Both the position numbers and the translations under genes were made by a program. Shown one piece after another: positions 56,783 to 64,000 of a stretch of 64,000 bases of DNA. Numbering within the stretch: the stretch's first letter is position 1; the number at the start of each line of letters is the position of its first letter. Below the pieces are notes generated by a model. It did no database searches and was not told the origin of the DNA. It was given only the letters and a program-made list of their open reading frames with translations. Source of the DNA: Thalassobellus citreus (GTDB taxonomy: Bacteria; Bacteroidota; Bacteroidia; Flavobacteriales; Flavobacteriaceae); NCBI RefSeq assembly GCF_044385915.1, contig NZ_JBISCC010000130.1:1-64000 (forward strand). The letters are read 5' to 3'.

Positions 56783-56814
56783 AAAGGGTGTGTATTTTAT
56801 AATACACACCCTTT
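56783..56814 (-). terminator. Terminator after the T9SS-secreted protein gene
   Basis: A perfect 14-bp stem, AAAGGGTGTGTATT and its complement, with a 4-nt loop is followed by T residues on the minus strand. It lies 23 bp past the stop at 56837. Confidence 0.9.
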
Positions 56815-56836
56815 AAAAATTATAATTTTTAAATTA

Positions 56837-58015
56837 TTATCTAGTAAGTAATTTTACTGATTTTTCACCTTCTGCATTTTTAACAGTAGCAATCCAAAGA
56901 CCAGATTTAAAAGTAAAATTAGTATCCTCATTAGTTTTAAATGACTTAACTAAAGCTCCAGTAATACTATAAATTTTTACTTCGGTTTGAGAATTTACAT
57001 TTGACACATAAATTCTGTTGTTAACAGCACGTACTTGTGTTTGTGATTTTAAATTTTTATCATCTACACTTAAAAGTGCTTCTACAGAACTTTTGATAGA
57101 AGTAGAACTTACATACATTCTGTATATTCTAATTTTTCCACCACGGTTTCTTAAAATGTATGGTCCAGCATCAACAGCTTGAAACTCCATAACTCTTACA
57201 GATTCATCACCAGTATCAGTACCATCAATTGGTCCTGTAGAGCTTCCTGAACCAGTACCAGCATCAGTAATATCTACAGGTACTCCTGTACCTCCATAAG
57301 TTGCAAATTGGAAAGTTCCAGTTGAAAAACCTCGAGTACCATCACCTTCAATATCTGTATATTGACCAGAACCAACAACTGTTAAATATTCACCAGCAGC
57401 TAAAGTCATTGAAAACCCACGACCACCAGATCTATCCCATCTTTTTTCACCAGGAGTAGTAAATTGGATACATCCAGCAAATTCGTTAAGATCTACAGGG
57501 TCCGGTAAATCTACTCGTTCATCATAGCGAGTTATATCTTTATTTATTGTGATTATACGATCACTATTACTATCTTTCATAAAGCCCATGTTAGTTGTAC
57601 CATCTAAATCAGGAAGGTTGTTTGGTTTTGTGTAAACACTAGAACCACTAATATAGATTCCACCATTGCCATCATCTTTACCAGAACCAACTTGAAATTT
57701 AGACATACTTGCATAAACAGGATCAAAAGTAGCATCATAAATTGATTGTACACTTTCTCCGTTTTCATTTTGATAACCTGCTTTTGGAGCATATCCTGTT
57801 CCATCAGCAAAATTAACTGCAGGAACACCTCCAGCGTCAACCCAATTTATATTACGAAGTTTAGCCGATAAAGCATTTAGATATTCAACAGGCATAGCGT
57901 TGTCATAACCAGCACCTAAATCTTTACCTCCAAAATCCCAATATTTAATTTGAGCTTCTGTTGTTGCTGTAAAAAGCAAGATTGGTAATATGAGTAAAAG
58001 TAATTTTTGTTTCAT
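56837..58015 (-). CDS. Secreted protein of unknown function with T9SS type A sorting domain
   Basis: 392 residues. The signal peptide (about 1-21, ending TTEAQ) is followed by a Gly/Asp-rich region that may be beta-sandwich or calcium-binding. The last ~70 residues (VRAVNNRIYVSNVNSQTEV, then IYSITGALVKSF and GLWIATVKNAEGEKSVKLLTR) are a T9SS type A C-terminal domain. No catalytic family is recognised. A 15-bp operator and adjacent bases are shared with the catabolic operon promoter, so it is probably co-regulated with that pathway and may act on or bind its extracellular substrate. Confidence 0.8.
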   Translation of the reverse strand: MKQKLLLLILPILLFTATTEAQIKYWDFGGKDLGAGYDNAMPVEYLNALSAKLRNINWVDAGGVPAVNFADGTGYAPKAGYQNENGESVQSIYDATFDPVYASMSKFQVGSGKDDGNGGIYISGSSVYTKPNNLPDLDGTTNMGFMKDSNSDRIITINKDITRYDERVDLPDPVDLNEFAGCIQFTTPGEKRWDRSGGRGFSMTLAAGEYLTVVGSGQYTDIEGDGTRGFSTGTFQFATYGGTGVPVDITDAGTGSGSSTGPIDGTDTGDESVRVMEFQAVDAGPYILRNRGGKIRIYRMYVSSTSIKSSVEALLSVDDKNLKSQTQVRAVNNRIYVSNVNSQTEVKIYSITGALVKSFKTNEDTNFTFKSGLWIATVKNAEGEKSVKLLTR

Positions 58016-58416
58016 TTTTTTAGTTTTAAGATTAATATTTAGTTGAAAATAATTCTAAAATTTCAGCTATTATAAATAACGATAGCTTATTTAGATATAA
58101 CATGCAATTTAATAAGTATATAAATATTGCGGTGTTACTATTGTACGACGACCAATTTTATAAAATTACGAAATTTTAATAAAAAATAAAATTATTTCAT
58201 ATTAAAAAATACTTTGATGATTGCTAAGTTTAATAATAATTATTAAGAATTTGAAAATTTATTAATGATTATTATAACCTCTAAATATTATTGGGGAAAA
58301 TTTATAGCTACAGGTTAGAAACAATTGGAAAAATAGTGTTTTTCAATTTATTGATGCATATATGTTGATTTATATACCGTTAATTTTTTTGATATTTAAA
58401 AGGAAGCAATTAAAGG
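58016..58416. other. Intergenic region carrying the second operator
   Basis: This 401-base AT-rich stretch holds TTGTACGACGACCAA (58141-58155), followed by AATTTTATAAAATTA, a block that matches 23 of 28 bases with 56683-56710. Beyond that site I see no gene, no terminator and no clear -33 TTG. The stretch 58170-58416 is very AT-rich and shows nothing recognisable. Confidence 0.6.
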
Positions 58417-59139
58417 TTAACTTGAAATTTTAATATCAGTAATCTCTAACCCTAAAAATAGTAGTTTATGAAACGTAGGTAATTGTATGCCATTATCTAA
58501 GGTAGTCCAATTTATCCAAGATGCTTCTAAACCGTCAATGGGTAATATGGATGCCCATATCTTGAAAGCATTAGGTTTACCTGTTTTATCTAATAACCAT
58601 AAGTATGAATCTCCAGGTGTAGAGCCGCCAGTTTTGTAGGTAACTAGTAAGGCTTCATCATTATTTTCTAAATTAACTAATCTGCGCTCAACACCATCAT
58701 CAAAAACCTTATAAGGAGCAACCAACCAAAAAGAATCATTATTAAAGTAGTTTATAGCTTTTTCTATTAATTCTTCTCTTAATTCGCTTTCAATTATAAA
58801 ACCATGAATATAAACTTTGCTGTTTGCATAGTTTTTTAGGTCAAGGTTTACTTTGTGCTCTTTCCAATATACTTCACAGATGTTTTTAGTTTTGTCCCAT
58901 TTATAATGATGACGCTTTTTAAAAGTCCACTCAATATAATCTGTGTTTTTATAAGCTTCATAGTTTAATGCATCTAGCATTTTATTTGCCAATGCATCTG
59001 CTTGTTCACCTTCTATACCAGCAGGTAAATCTTCATTGTATTTAAAATAAAGAAAACCAAAAAAAAGAAAGCTTGGTAAAGTGAAAAAGATAATAACACC
59101 TATAGCTATTTTTAATATTTTCTTTGGTTTGATGGACAT
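58417..59139 (-). CDS. Hypothetical membrane-anchored protein
   Basis: 240 residues. A basic N-terminus and one hydrophobic segment (about 10-32) anchor the protein, and the rest is predicted outside the cytoplasm, with an alpha/beta character and many Trp and Tyr residues (IEWTFKKRHHYKWDK, SYLWLLDKTGKPNAFKIWASILPIDGLEASW). I do not recognise the family. A single-gene unit between the T9SS protein and acpH. Confidence 0.7.
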   Translation of the reverse strand: MSIKPKKILKIAIGVIIFFTLPSFLFFGFLYFKYNEDLPAGIEGEQADALANKMLDALNYEAYKNTDYIEWTFKKRHHYKWDKTKNICEVYWKEHKVNLDLKNYANSKVYIHGFIIESELREELIEKAINYFNNDSFWLVAPYKVFDDGVERRLVNLENNDEALLVTYKTGGSTPGDSYLWLLDKTGKPNAFKIWASILPIDGLEASWINWTTLDNGIQLPTFHKLLFLGLEITDIKISS

Positions 59140-59310
59140 GATTCTGATTAAAGGGCTATTGCATAAATAATTAATGCGGTTCTAAAATATTAATTATTAG
59201 TTGATTAATGAAGTAAAAACGATAAAAAACGATGGGTGTTATATCCTTCTCGATTATCGGTATCTGACTTTGTACTTAATCTTATAAAAATGAATTCTAT
59301 CTAAACAACT

Positions 59311-59910
59311 TTAAAGTAAACTTAAGGTGTGTTCTTCCAGTTTTTGTTTGGAAAAAGTAATTAACTCATCAAAGAACATGGTAAATTCATTTTCAAATTC
59401 ATTATAAAATTCTTCTAATTCTTGTATGGCTTCATTCATGCCAGAACGATTTTTTGTTCGCCTATTCATACCGTCTAAAACTCTAGAAATACCTTCAATA
59501 GAGGCATAACTTAGTAGCCAATTATCTGTTATCATAAAGGGTGTCATTTTTTGAATTCGTAAAGGTAGAATGTCATAATATTCTTCAAGTGAATCATAAA
59601 AAGTATTAACATAAGCTTCCAAAGGTATGTCGCTATATTTACTCCAATTTTTAGCTAAAAAATGATCATAAAGAATATCAACAATGACACCAGAATAATG
59701 TCCGTATTTTTCATGCAAACGCTTCGTGCTTTTTCTAACGGTTTTATGAGCATCTGTAAAAGTGTCGATATTTCTATGTAATAAAATACCAATTTGGATG
59801 TCTTTGGAATATTTTTTATAATCTTTTCCTTTGATGCCATCTGCAATAAAGTTGCCAATAGTAACTAAATCATTGTCTCCAGAAAGGTAAATGTGTGCTA
59901 AATAATTCAT
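59311..59910 (-). CDS. acpH: Acyl carrier protein phosphodiesterase
   Basis: 199 residues matching AcpH over its length: MNYLAHIYLSGDNDLVTIGNFIADGIKG at the N-terminus, then IQIGILLHRNIDTFTDAHKTVRKS and SGVIVDILYDHFLAKNW with conserved His/Asp residues of the HD-like fold. The enzyme removes 4'-phosphopantetheine from holo-ACP. Divergent from glmM; their start codons are 77 bp apart. Confidence 0.88.
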   Translation of the reverse strand: MNYLAHIYLSGDNDLVTIGNFIADGIKGKDYKKYSKDIQIGILLHRNIDTFTDAHKTVRKSTKRLHEKYGHYSGVIVDILYDHFLAKNWSKYSDIPLEAYVNTFYDSLEEYYDILPLRIQKMTPFMITDNWLLSYASIEGISRVLDGMNRRTKNRSGMNEAIQELEEFYNEFENEFTMFFDELITFSKQKLEEHTLSLL

Positions 59911-59933
59911 TTGTGAAATTTACGAATAACGAA

Positions 59934-59965
59934 TTGACAAATACAAGTTTGAAATACTATATTTG
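59934..59965 (+). promoter_or_regulatory. glmM promoter
   Basis: TTG at 59934-59936 and TATATTTG at 59958-59965 are 21 nt apart, within the range for Bacteroidota promoters. The predicted start is about 16 nt before the ATG at 59988. Confidence 0.65.
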
Positions 59966-59987
59966 TTTTTTAAACTAAAAAAAGACT

Positions 59988-61376
59988 ATGACATTAATAA
60001 AATCAATTTCAGGAATTAGAGGAACTATTGGCGGACAGGTAGGAGAGAATCTGACACCTATTGATGCGGTTAAATTTGCATCGGCCTATGGTGTATGGGT
60101 TAAACAACAGCGAGATAAAGAGAATTACAAAGTAGTTGTTGGTAGAGATGCGCGTATTTCGGGTAAGATGATACAGAATTTAGTTATGAATACTTTAATT
60201 GGTTTAGGAATAGATGTAGTTGATTTAGGCCTTTCTACAACGCCAACTGTAGAAGTAGCTGTTCCTATGGAGCATGCCGATGGCGGTATTATATTAACAG
60301 CAAGTCATAATCCAAAACAATGGAATGCTTTAAAATTATTAAATGCCAAAGGTGAATTTTTAGATGGAGATGAAGGTGCTAAAATTTTAGAAATAGCAGA
60401 AAGTGATGCTATGAATTTTGCCGAAGTTGATAGCTTAGGAAAGATAACAAAGAATAAAGCTTATATAGATTTACATATTATAGAGGTCTTAGATTTGCCA
60501 TTGGTAACAGTAAAAGCTATTGAAGCTGCTCGTTTTAAAGTTGTAGTAGATGGTGTTAATTCTACAGGAGGTATTGCTATTCCTTTATTGTTAGAACGTT
60601 TAGGAGTAGATGTTATTAAATTATATTGTGAACCAAACGGGCATTTTCCACACAACCCAGAACCATTAAAAGAGCATTTAACTGATTTATCGGAGGAAGT
60701 AAAAAAACATAATGCCGATTTTGGTATTGTAGTAGATCCTGATGTCGATCGTTTAGCATTTATGGATGAAAACGGTGAGATGTTTGGTGAAGAATATACA
60801 CTAGTGGCTTGTGCCGATTATGTATTGAGTAGAACTCCAGGAAATACCGTAAGTAATATGAGTTCTACGAGAGCTTTACGCGATGTTACAGAAAAACATG
60901 GAGGTACTTATGAAGCTAGCGCTGTAGGCGAAGTGAATGTGGTTAAGCTCATGAAAAAAAATAATGTTGTAATTGGTGGTGAAGGTAACGGAGGTATTAT
61001 TTATCCTGATTCTCATTACGGTCGTGATGCTCTTGTTGGAGTTGCTCTATTTTTAAGTTTATTAGCAGATAAAAGAATGAGTGTTAGTGAACTTAGAAAA
61101 ACCTACCCTAACTATTTTATGAGCAAAAAGAAAATACAATTAACACCAGGATTAGATGTTGATGGTATTTTAAAAGCGATGGAAACACGTTATAAAAATG
61201 AACAACTAACAACCATTGATGGAGTTAAAATAGATTTTTCTGAAAGTTGGGTACATTTACGTAAAAGTAATACAGAGCCAATTATTAGAATATATACAGA
61301 AGCAAAATCTCAAAATGAAGCAGATGATTTAGCTGATAAGTTTATTGAAGAAATTGGAGCAATAGCTAAAATTTAA
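59988..61376 (+). CDS. glmM: Phosphoglucosamine mutase / phosphomannomutase family
   Basis: 462 residues with the four-domain alpha-D-phosphohexomutase plan. SGIRGTIGG is at the N-terminus, the phosphoserine loop TASHNP is at 104-109 (Ser106), the metal loop DPDVDR around 250, the sugar-binding GEGNGG around 330, and the phosphate-binding RKSNTEPIIR near 425. It most likely converts glucosamine-6-phosphate to the 1-phosphate for UDP-GlcNAc, although phosphomannomutase activity is possible. It has its own promoter and a strong terminator. Confidence 0.9.
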   Translation: MTLIKSISGIRGTIGGQVGENLTPIDAVKFASAYGVWVKQQRDKENYKVVVGRDARISGKMIQNLVMNTLIGLGIDVVDLGLSTTPTVEVAVPMEHADGGIILTASHNPKQWNALKLLNAKGEFLDGDEGAKILEIAESDAMNFAEVDSLGKITKNKAYIDLHIIEVLDLPLVTVKAIEAARFKVVVDGVNSTGGIAIPLLLERLGVDVIKLYCEPNGHFPHNPEPLKEHLTDLSEEVKKHNADFGIVVDPDVDRLAFMDENGEMFGEEYTLVACADYVLSRTPGNTVSNMSSTRALRDVTEKHGGTYEASAVGEVNVVKLMKKNNVVIGGEGNGGIIYPDSHYGRDALVGVALFLSLLADKRMSVSELRKTYPNYFMSKKKIQLTPGLDVDGILKAMETRYKNEQLTTIDGVKIDFSESWVHLRKSNTEPIIRIYTEAKSQNEADDLADKFIEEIGAIAKI

Positions 61377-61391
61377 AACTATTTAGTAAAT

Positions 61392-61436
61392 AAAAACAAC
61401 AAAGCAATCTTGTTACAAGATTGCTTTGTTGTTTTT
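61392..61436. terminator. Bidirectional terminator between glmM and the acyltransferase
   Basis: A perfect 21-bp stem (arms 61392-61412 and 61416-61436, reading AAAAACAACAAAGCAATCTT then G in the left arm) with a 3-nt loop has A/T tails on both sides, so it can end both converging transcripts. Confidence 0.95.
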
Positions 61437-61454
61437 AGATAGTTATAAAATATT

Positions 61455-62330
61455 TTATTTTTTTCCTTTGTGTTTCCAACGTTTATGAGTCCAGAAGTAA
61501 AATTCGGGTGCTTCATATATTTGTTTCTCTACTTCACGTAAAAACATATCTGTAAGCTCGTAATCTTTATAATCATTTGAATTTTCAGCAAGCGTCATAA
61601 TTTCAGCTTCATAGTGTCCACGTTTTACTTTGGTAACCTTTAGGTAAGCAATAGTTAAATCTAACTTTTTTGCTAATCTTTCTGCACCAGTAAAACACGG
61701 TACTTCAATGCCCATAAAATTAGACCAGTATCCTTCTTTAGTTAGTCTTGGAGATTGATCGCTTAAAAAAGCCACAACGCTTTTTATACCATTTGTTTCA
61801 TTTTGATTTATGGTGCTAATAGTTTCTTTTGTGCTTATTAGTGTGGTACCAAATTTAGAACGAATATCCCTAACCAATTTGTCAAAATACTTATTTGCTA
61901 ATTGTTTGTATACACCTAATCCTTTATATGTAGCGTAATTTTGAAGTTCAACCGACCATTCCCAACTGGCGTAGTGGCCATACATTAATAAAACACTTTT
62001 ATCTAAAGATTCTAATCGTTTAAGTTCTTCTGGGTTTTTTATTACAAATCGTTTTTTTAGTTGTTTTCTAGAAATTGTCATGGTTTTTGCCATTTCTAAA
62101 AACATATCACATAAATGATGATAGAATTTTTTTCTAATAATTGTTATTTCTTTTTCGGTCTTTTCAGGAAAAACAAGCTTTAAATTATTGGTAACTACTT
62201 TTTTTCTATATCCAATAATGTAATACAGTAATATATAGACACCATCAGATACAAAGTATAATATTTTAAAGGGTAAAATAGAAATTAACCACAAAAGCGG
62301 ATAAACAAGAATATATGCTAGAAATTGCAT
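61455..62330 (-). CDS. LpxL/HtrB-type lysophospholipid or lipid A acyltransferase
   Basis: 291 residues. A hydrophobic N-terminus (about 5-40) is followed by the acyltransferase domain: the GHYASWEW motif (about 117-124, equivalent to the catalytic HxxxxD/E box), SDQSPR, and FTGAERLAKKLDLTIAYLKV. In this family the enzyme transfers secondary acyl chains to lipid A or makes related lipids such as ornithine or flavolipins. Divergent from the rhomboid gene; the start codons are 60 bp apart. Confidence 0.87.
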   Translation of the reverse strand: MQFLAYILVYPLLWLISILPFKILYFVSDGVYILLYYIIGYRKKVVTNNLKLVFPEKTEKEITIIRKKFYHHLCDMFLEMAKTMTISRKQLKKRFVIKNPEELKRLESLDKSVLLMYGHYASWEWSVELQNYATYKGLGVYKQLANKYFDKLVRDIRSKFGTTLISTKETISTINQNETNGIKSVVAFLSDQSPRLTKEGYWSNFMGIEVPCFTGAERLAKKLDLTIAYLKVTKVKRGHYEAEIMTLAENSNDYKDYELTDMFLREVEKQIYEAPEFYFWTHKRWKHKGKK

Positions 62331-62340
62331 GAATTAATTT

Positions 62341-62362
62341 TAGATTTGTAACAGCAAATATA
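62341..62362. promoter_or_regulatory. Overlapping divergent -7 boxes between acyltransferase and rhomboid genes
   Basis: TAGATTTG (62341-62348, plus strand) and TATATTTG (62362-62355, minus strand) both match TAnnTTTG and face away from each other toward the two start codons at 62391 and 62330. Clear -33 TTG sites at the ideal distance are not seen, so confidence is limited. Confidence 0.4.
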
Positions 62363-62390
62363 TGCTAATTTGAAATTAAACTTTTAAGTA

Positions 62391-63041
62391 ATGGGGAATT
62401 TAGATTTAGTTACAATAATAATTATTGCAGCCAATGTTATTATATCCTATAAAGGATTCAATGACTATGGTTTTTTCGATCAATATAAGTTTAATGTTGG
62501 TGGTGTTCAGCGAGGTGAAAAAATACGCTTGTTTAGTTCAGGGTTTTTACATGCAGACACACAGCATTTGTTATTTAATATGTTAACATTATACTTTTTT
62601 GCTGGAACAGTGATGAATTATGTAGGTACAGTTAGTTTTTTATTCATTTATATTGGAAGTTTACTTTTTGGCAATTTATTATCGCTGTATTTTTATAAAA
62701 ATGAATACCATTATAGTGCTGTAGGTGCTAGTGGTGCAGTTACAGGTGTTTTGTATTCTGCCATTTTATTACAACCAGGTATGAGTTTAATGATGTTTTT
62801 TATACCAATACCTATTCCTGCCTATATATTTGGTATAGGATATTTGTTATACTCAATTTATGGAATGAAAAATAGAATTGGTAACATAGGTCATGATGCC
62901 CATTTTGGTGGCGCTATTGGAGGTTATGTTATTACTTTAATTTTATCTCCATGGTTATTTAATACTAACTTACTTATGATTGGTTTATTGGCAATACCAA
63001 TTGTTTTATTATTTGTTTTGAAGAAAGCTGGGAAAATGTAA
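62391..63041 (+). CDS. Rhomboid family intramembrane serine protease
   Basis: 216 residues with about six membrane segments. The catalytic Ser is at 114 in GASGAV, and the catalytic His lies in GHDAHFGGAIGG (H168 or H171; H171 fits the HxxGxxxG pattern). Residues HLLFNM in the second half of the N-terminal region are the usual family His-Asn pair. It cleaves membrane-embedded substrates; its targets are unknown. A single-gene unit. Confidence 0.92.
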   Translation: MGNLDLVTIIIIAANVIISYKGFNDYGFFDQYKFNVGGVQRGEKIRLFSSGFLHADTQHLLFNMLTLYFFAGTVMNYVGTVSFLFIYIGSLLFGNLLSLYFYKNEYHYSAVGASGAVTGVLYSAILLQPGMSLMMFFIPIPIPAYIFGIGYLLYSIYGMKNRIGNIGHDAHFGGAIGGYVITLILSPWLFNTNLLMIGLLAIPIVLLFVLKKAGKM

Positions 63042-63214
63042 TATTAACATTTAGTTTTTGAATTCTACATAATGGCATAGCTATTGAATTTATACAATAG
63101 TAAAACATCTTATACTTGAATTAATTTATTGATTTTTAGGTGTTTAAAATATTTTGTAAATTATAAACTTAAAAGATTAGTGTGCTTTAATGACACATTG
63201 ACTTAAATATATAT

Positions 63215-64000
63215 ATGAAGAAATCTAAATTTACTACCCTTGACAGTTTGTCATTACAGGAATTTGATGAAAACTCAGAATTAATTCCGTTAATGACTCC
63301 TGAAGATGAAGAAGAAATAAATAATGAAGAATTGCCAGAAACACTGCCAATTTTATCATTACGTAATACGGTGTTATTTCCTGGTGTTGTAATTCCTATT
63401 ACTGCTGGCAGAGATAAATCTATTAAACTTATAAATGATGCCAATAAAGGTGGAAAAGTTATAGGTGTGGTGGCGCAAAAGGATGAATCGGTTGAAAATC
63501 CAACGGCTAAAGAAATTCATGAAACAGGAACTGTTGCTAGAATTTTACGTGTTTTAAAAATGCCTGATGGTAACGTAACAGTTATTATACAAGGTAAAAA
63601 ACGCTTTAAGGTGGCCGAGGTACTTACCGAAGAACCTTATATGAATGCCACTATTAGAGATATTCCTGAAGCTAGACCAGCTGTTAAAAACAAGGAGTTT
63701 ACGGCTATTATAGACTCTATAAAAGATTTAGCTTTAGAAATAATCAAGGAAAGTCCTAACATTCCTAGTGAAGCTTCTTTTGCTATAAAAAATATTGAAA
63801 GCAATTCGTTTTTAGTAAACTTCGTGTCTTCTAATATGAATTTGTCTGTTAATGAAAAACAGACGCTTTTAGAAATGGATGACCTTAAAAAGCGTGCACT
63901 AGCAACGCTTAAGTTTATGAATGTTGAGTTTCAAAAGCTAGAGCTTAAAAACGATATCCAATCTAAAGTACAGATGGATATGAGTCAACAACAACGTGAG
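63215..64000 (+). CDS. lon: Lon protease (ATP-dependent), N-terminal part only
   Basis: The frame is open from the ATG at 63215 to the end of the window (262 codons), so the gene is cut by the right edge. After an acidic leader (residues 1-48), the Lon N-terminal substrate-binding domain is clear: LPILSLRNTVLFPGVVIPITAGR (about 49-71), then KEIHETGTVARILRVLKMPDGNVTVIIQG and RFKVAEVL. A helical linker with coiled-coil character begins near residue 200. ATPase and protease domains lie outside the window. Lon degrades misfolded and regulatory proteins. Confidence 0.95.
   Translation, partial: MKKSKFTTLDSLSLQEFDENSELIPLMTPEDEEEINNEELPETLPILSLRNTVLFPGVVIPITAGRDKSIKLINDANKGGKVIGVVAQKDESVENPTAKEIHETGTVARILRVLKMPDGNVTVIIQGKKRFKVAEVLTEEPYMNATIRDIPEARPAVKNKEFTAIIDSIKDLALEIIKESPNIPSEASFAIKNIESNSFLVNFVSSNMNLSVNEKQTLLEMDDLKKRALATLKFMNVEFQKLELKNDIQSKVQMDMSQQQRE

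Noticed and set aside
63187..63444. 85-residue minus-strand open frame at the right end
   Set aside because: It overlaps the start of the clear lon gene on the other strand; the Lon N-domain match is decisive.

Overview
The window is a low-GC chromosome segment from a member of the Bacteroidota, most likely a marine-type Flavobacteriaceae. The evidence is type IX secretion (T9SS) C-terminal sorting domains, an SprB-like adhesin paired with a PorP/SprF protein, promoters of the Bacteroidota type (TTG about 19 nt before TAnnTTTG), few visible Shine-Dalgarno sequences, and the fused branched-chain 2-oxoacid dehydrogenase E1 typical of the phylum. No tRNA or rRNA gene, CRISPR array, insertion sequence or phage module was seen. 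The one structural RNA is a small SRP RNA.

Layout. 1-11 kb: the end of a coiled-coil repeat protein, a 2776-residue SprB-like surface protein and its PorP/SprF partner. 11-13.6 kb: a YceI-porin-YceI module. 13.8-19.5 kb: an MFS transporter, a carboxypeptidase-regulatory-like protein, cytochrome bd (cydAB) and a glutamine cyclotransferase lipoprotein. 19.5-24.2 kb: SRP RNA, a short-chain dehydrogenase, a cysteine-less TlpA-like lipoprotein, a YbiT-like ABC-F ATPase and a DUF2007 protein. 24.4-37 kb: a large lipoprotein, a degenerate pheT 3'-end copy, a PAP2 phosphatase, intact pheT, two small conserved genes, the fused E1 and an M1-like pseudo-peptidase fused to a barrel. 37-40.7 kb: a LOG-family protein and uvrA. 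40.7-58 kb: a carbohydrate/acid catabolic region. 58.4-64 kb: a small membrane protein, ACP phosphodiesterase, glmM, a lipid A-type acyltransferase, a rhomboid protease and the 5' part of lon.

The most distinctive region is 40.7-58.0 kb. Ten tightly packed minus-strand genes (56592 down to 45069) encode a DHDPS/NAL-family lyase, a sodium:solute symporter, an iron-type alcohol dehydrogenase, a PdxA2-like dehydrogenase, a four-carbon-acid-sugar kinase, two solute-binding-protein folds with no signal peptide, two tandem CaiB/BaiF CoA-transferases and a Gfo/Idh/MocA oxidoreductase. A MaoC hydratase, a RhaT-like permease, a LamG lipoprotein and a PL10 pectate lyase follow. The kinase/PdxA2 pair matches the known D-threonate-type route to dihydroxyacetone phosphate. 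The CoA-transferases, the hydratase and the cytoplasmic binding proteins are not part of that route, so the full pathway is not one I recognise. A 15-bp palindrome (TTG-nn-CG-n-CG-nn-CAA), inside a block conserved at 23 of 28 positions, lies upstream of both the ten-gene operon and a neighbouring T9SS-secreted protein gene. This suggests one regulon controlled by a regulator encoded outside the window.

A second notable structure is at 27.0-28.5 kb. The 3' end of pheT occurs twice in the same orientation, intact and as a frameshifted remnant, with a PAP2 phosphatase gene exactly between the copies. This is the footprint expected of an insertion that rebuilt the end of pheT.
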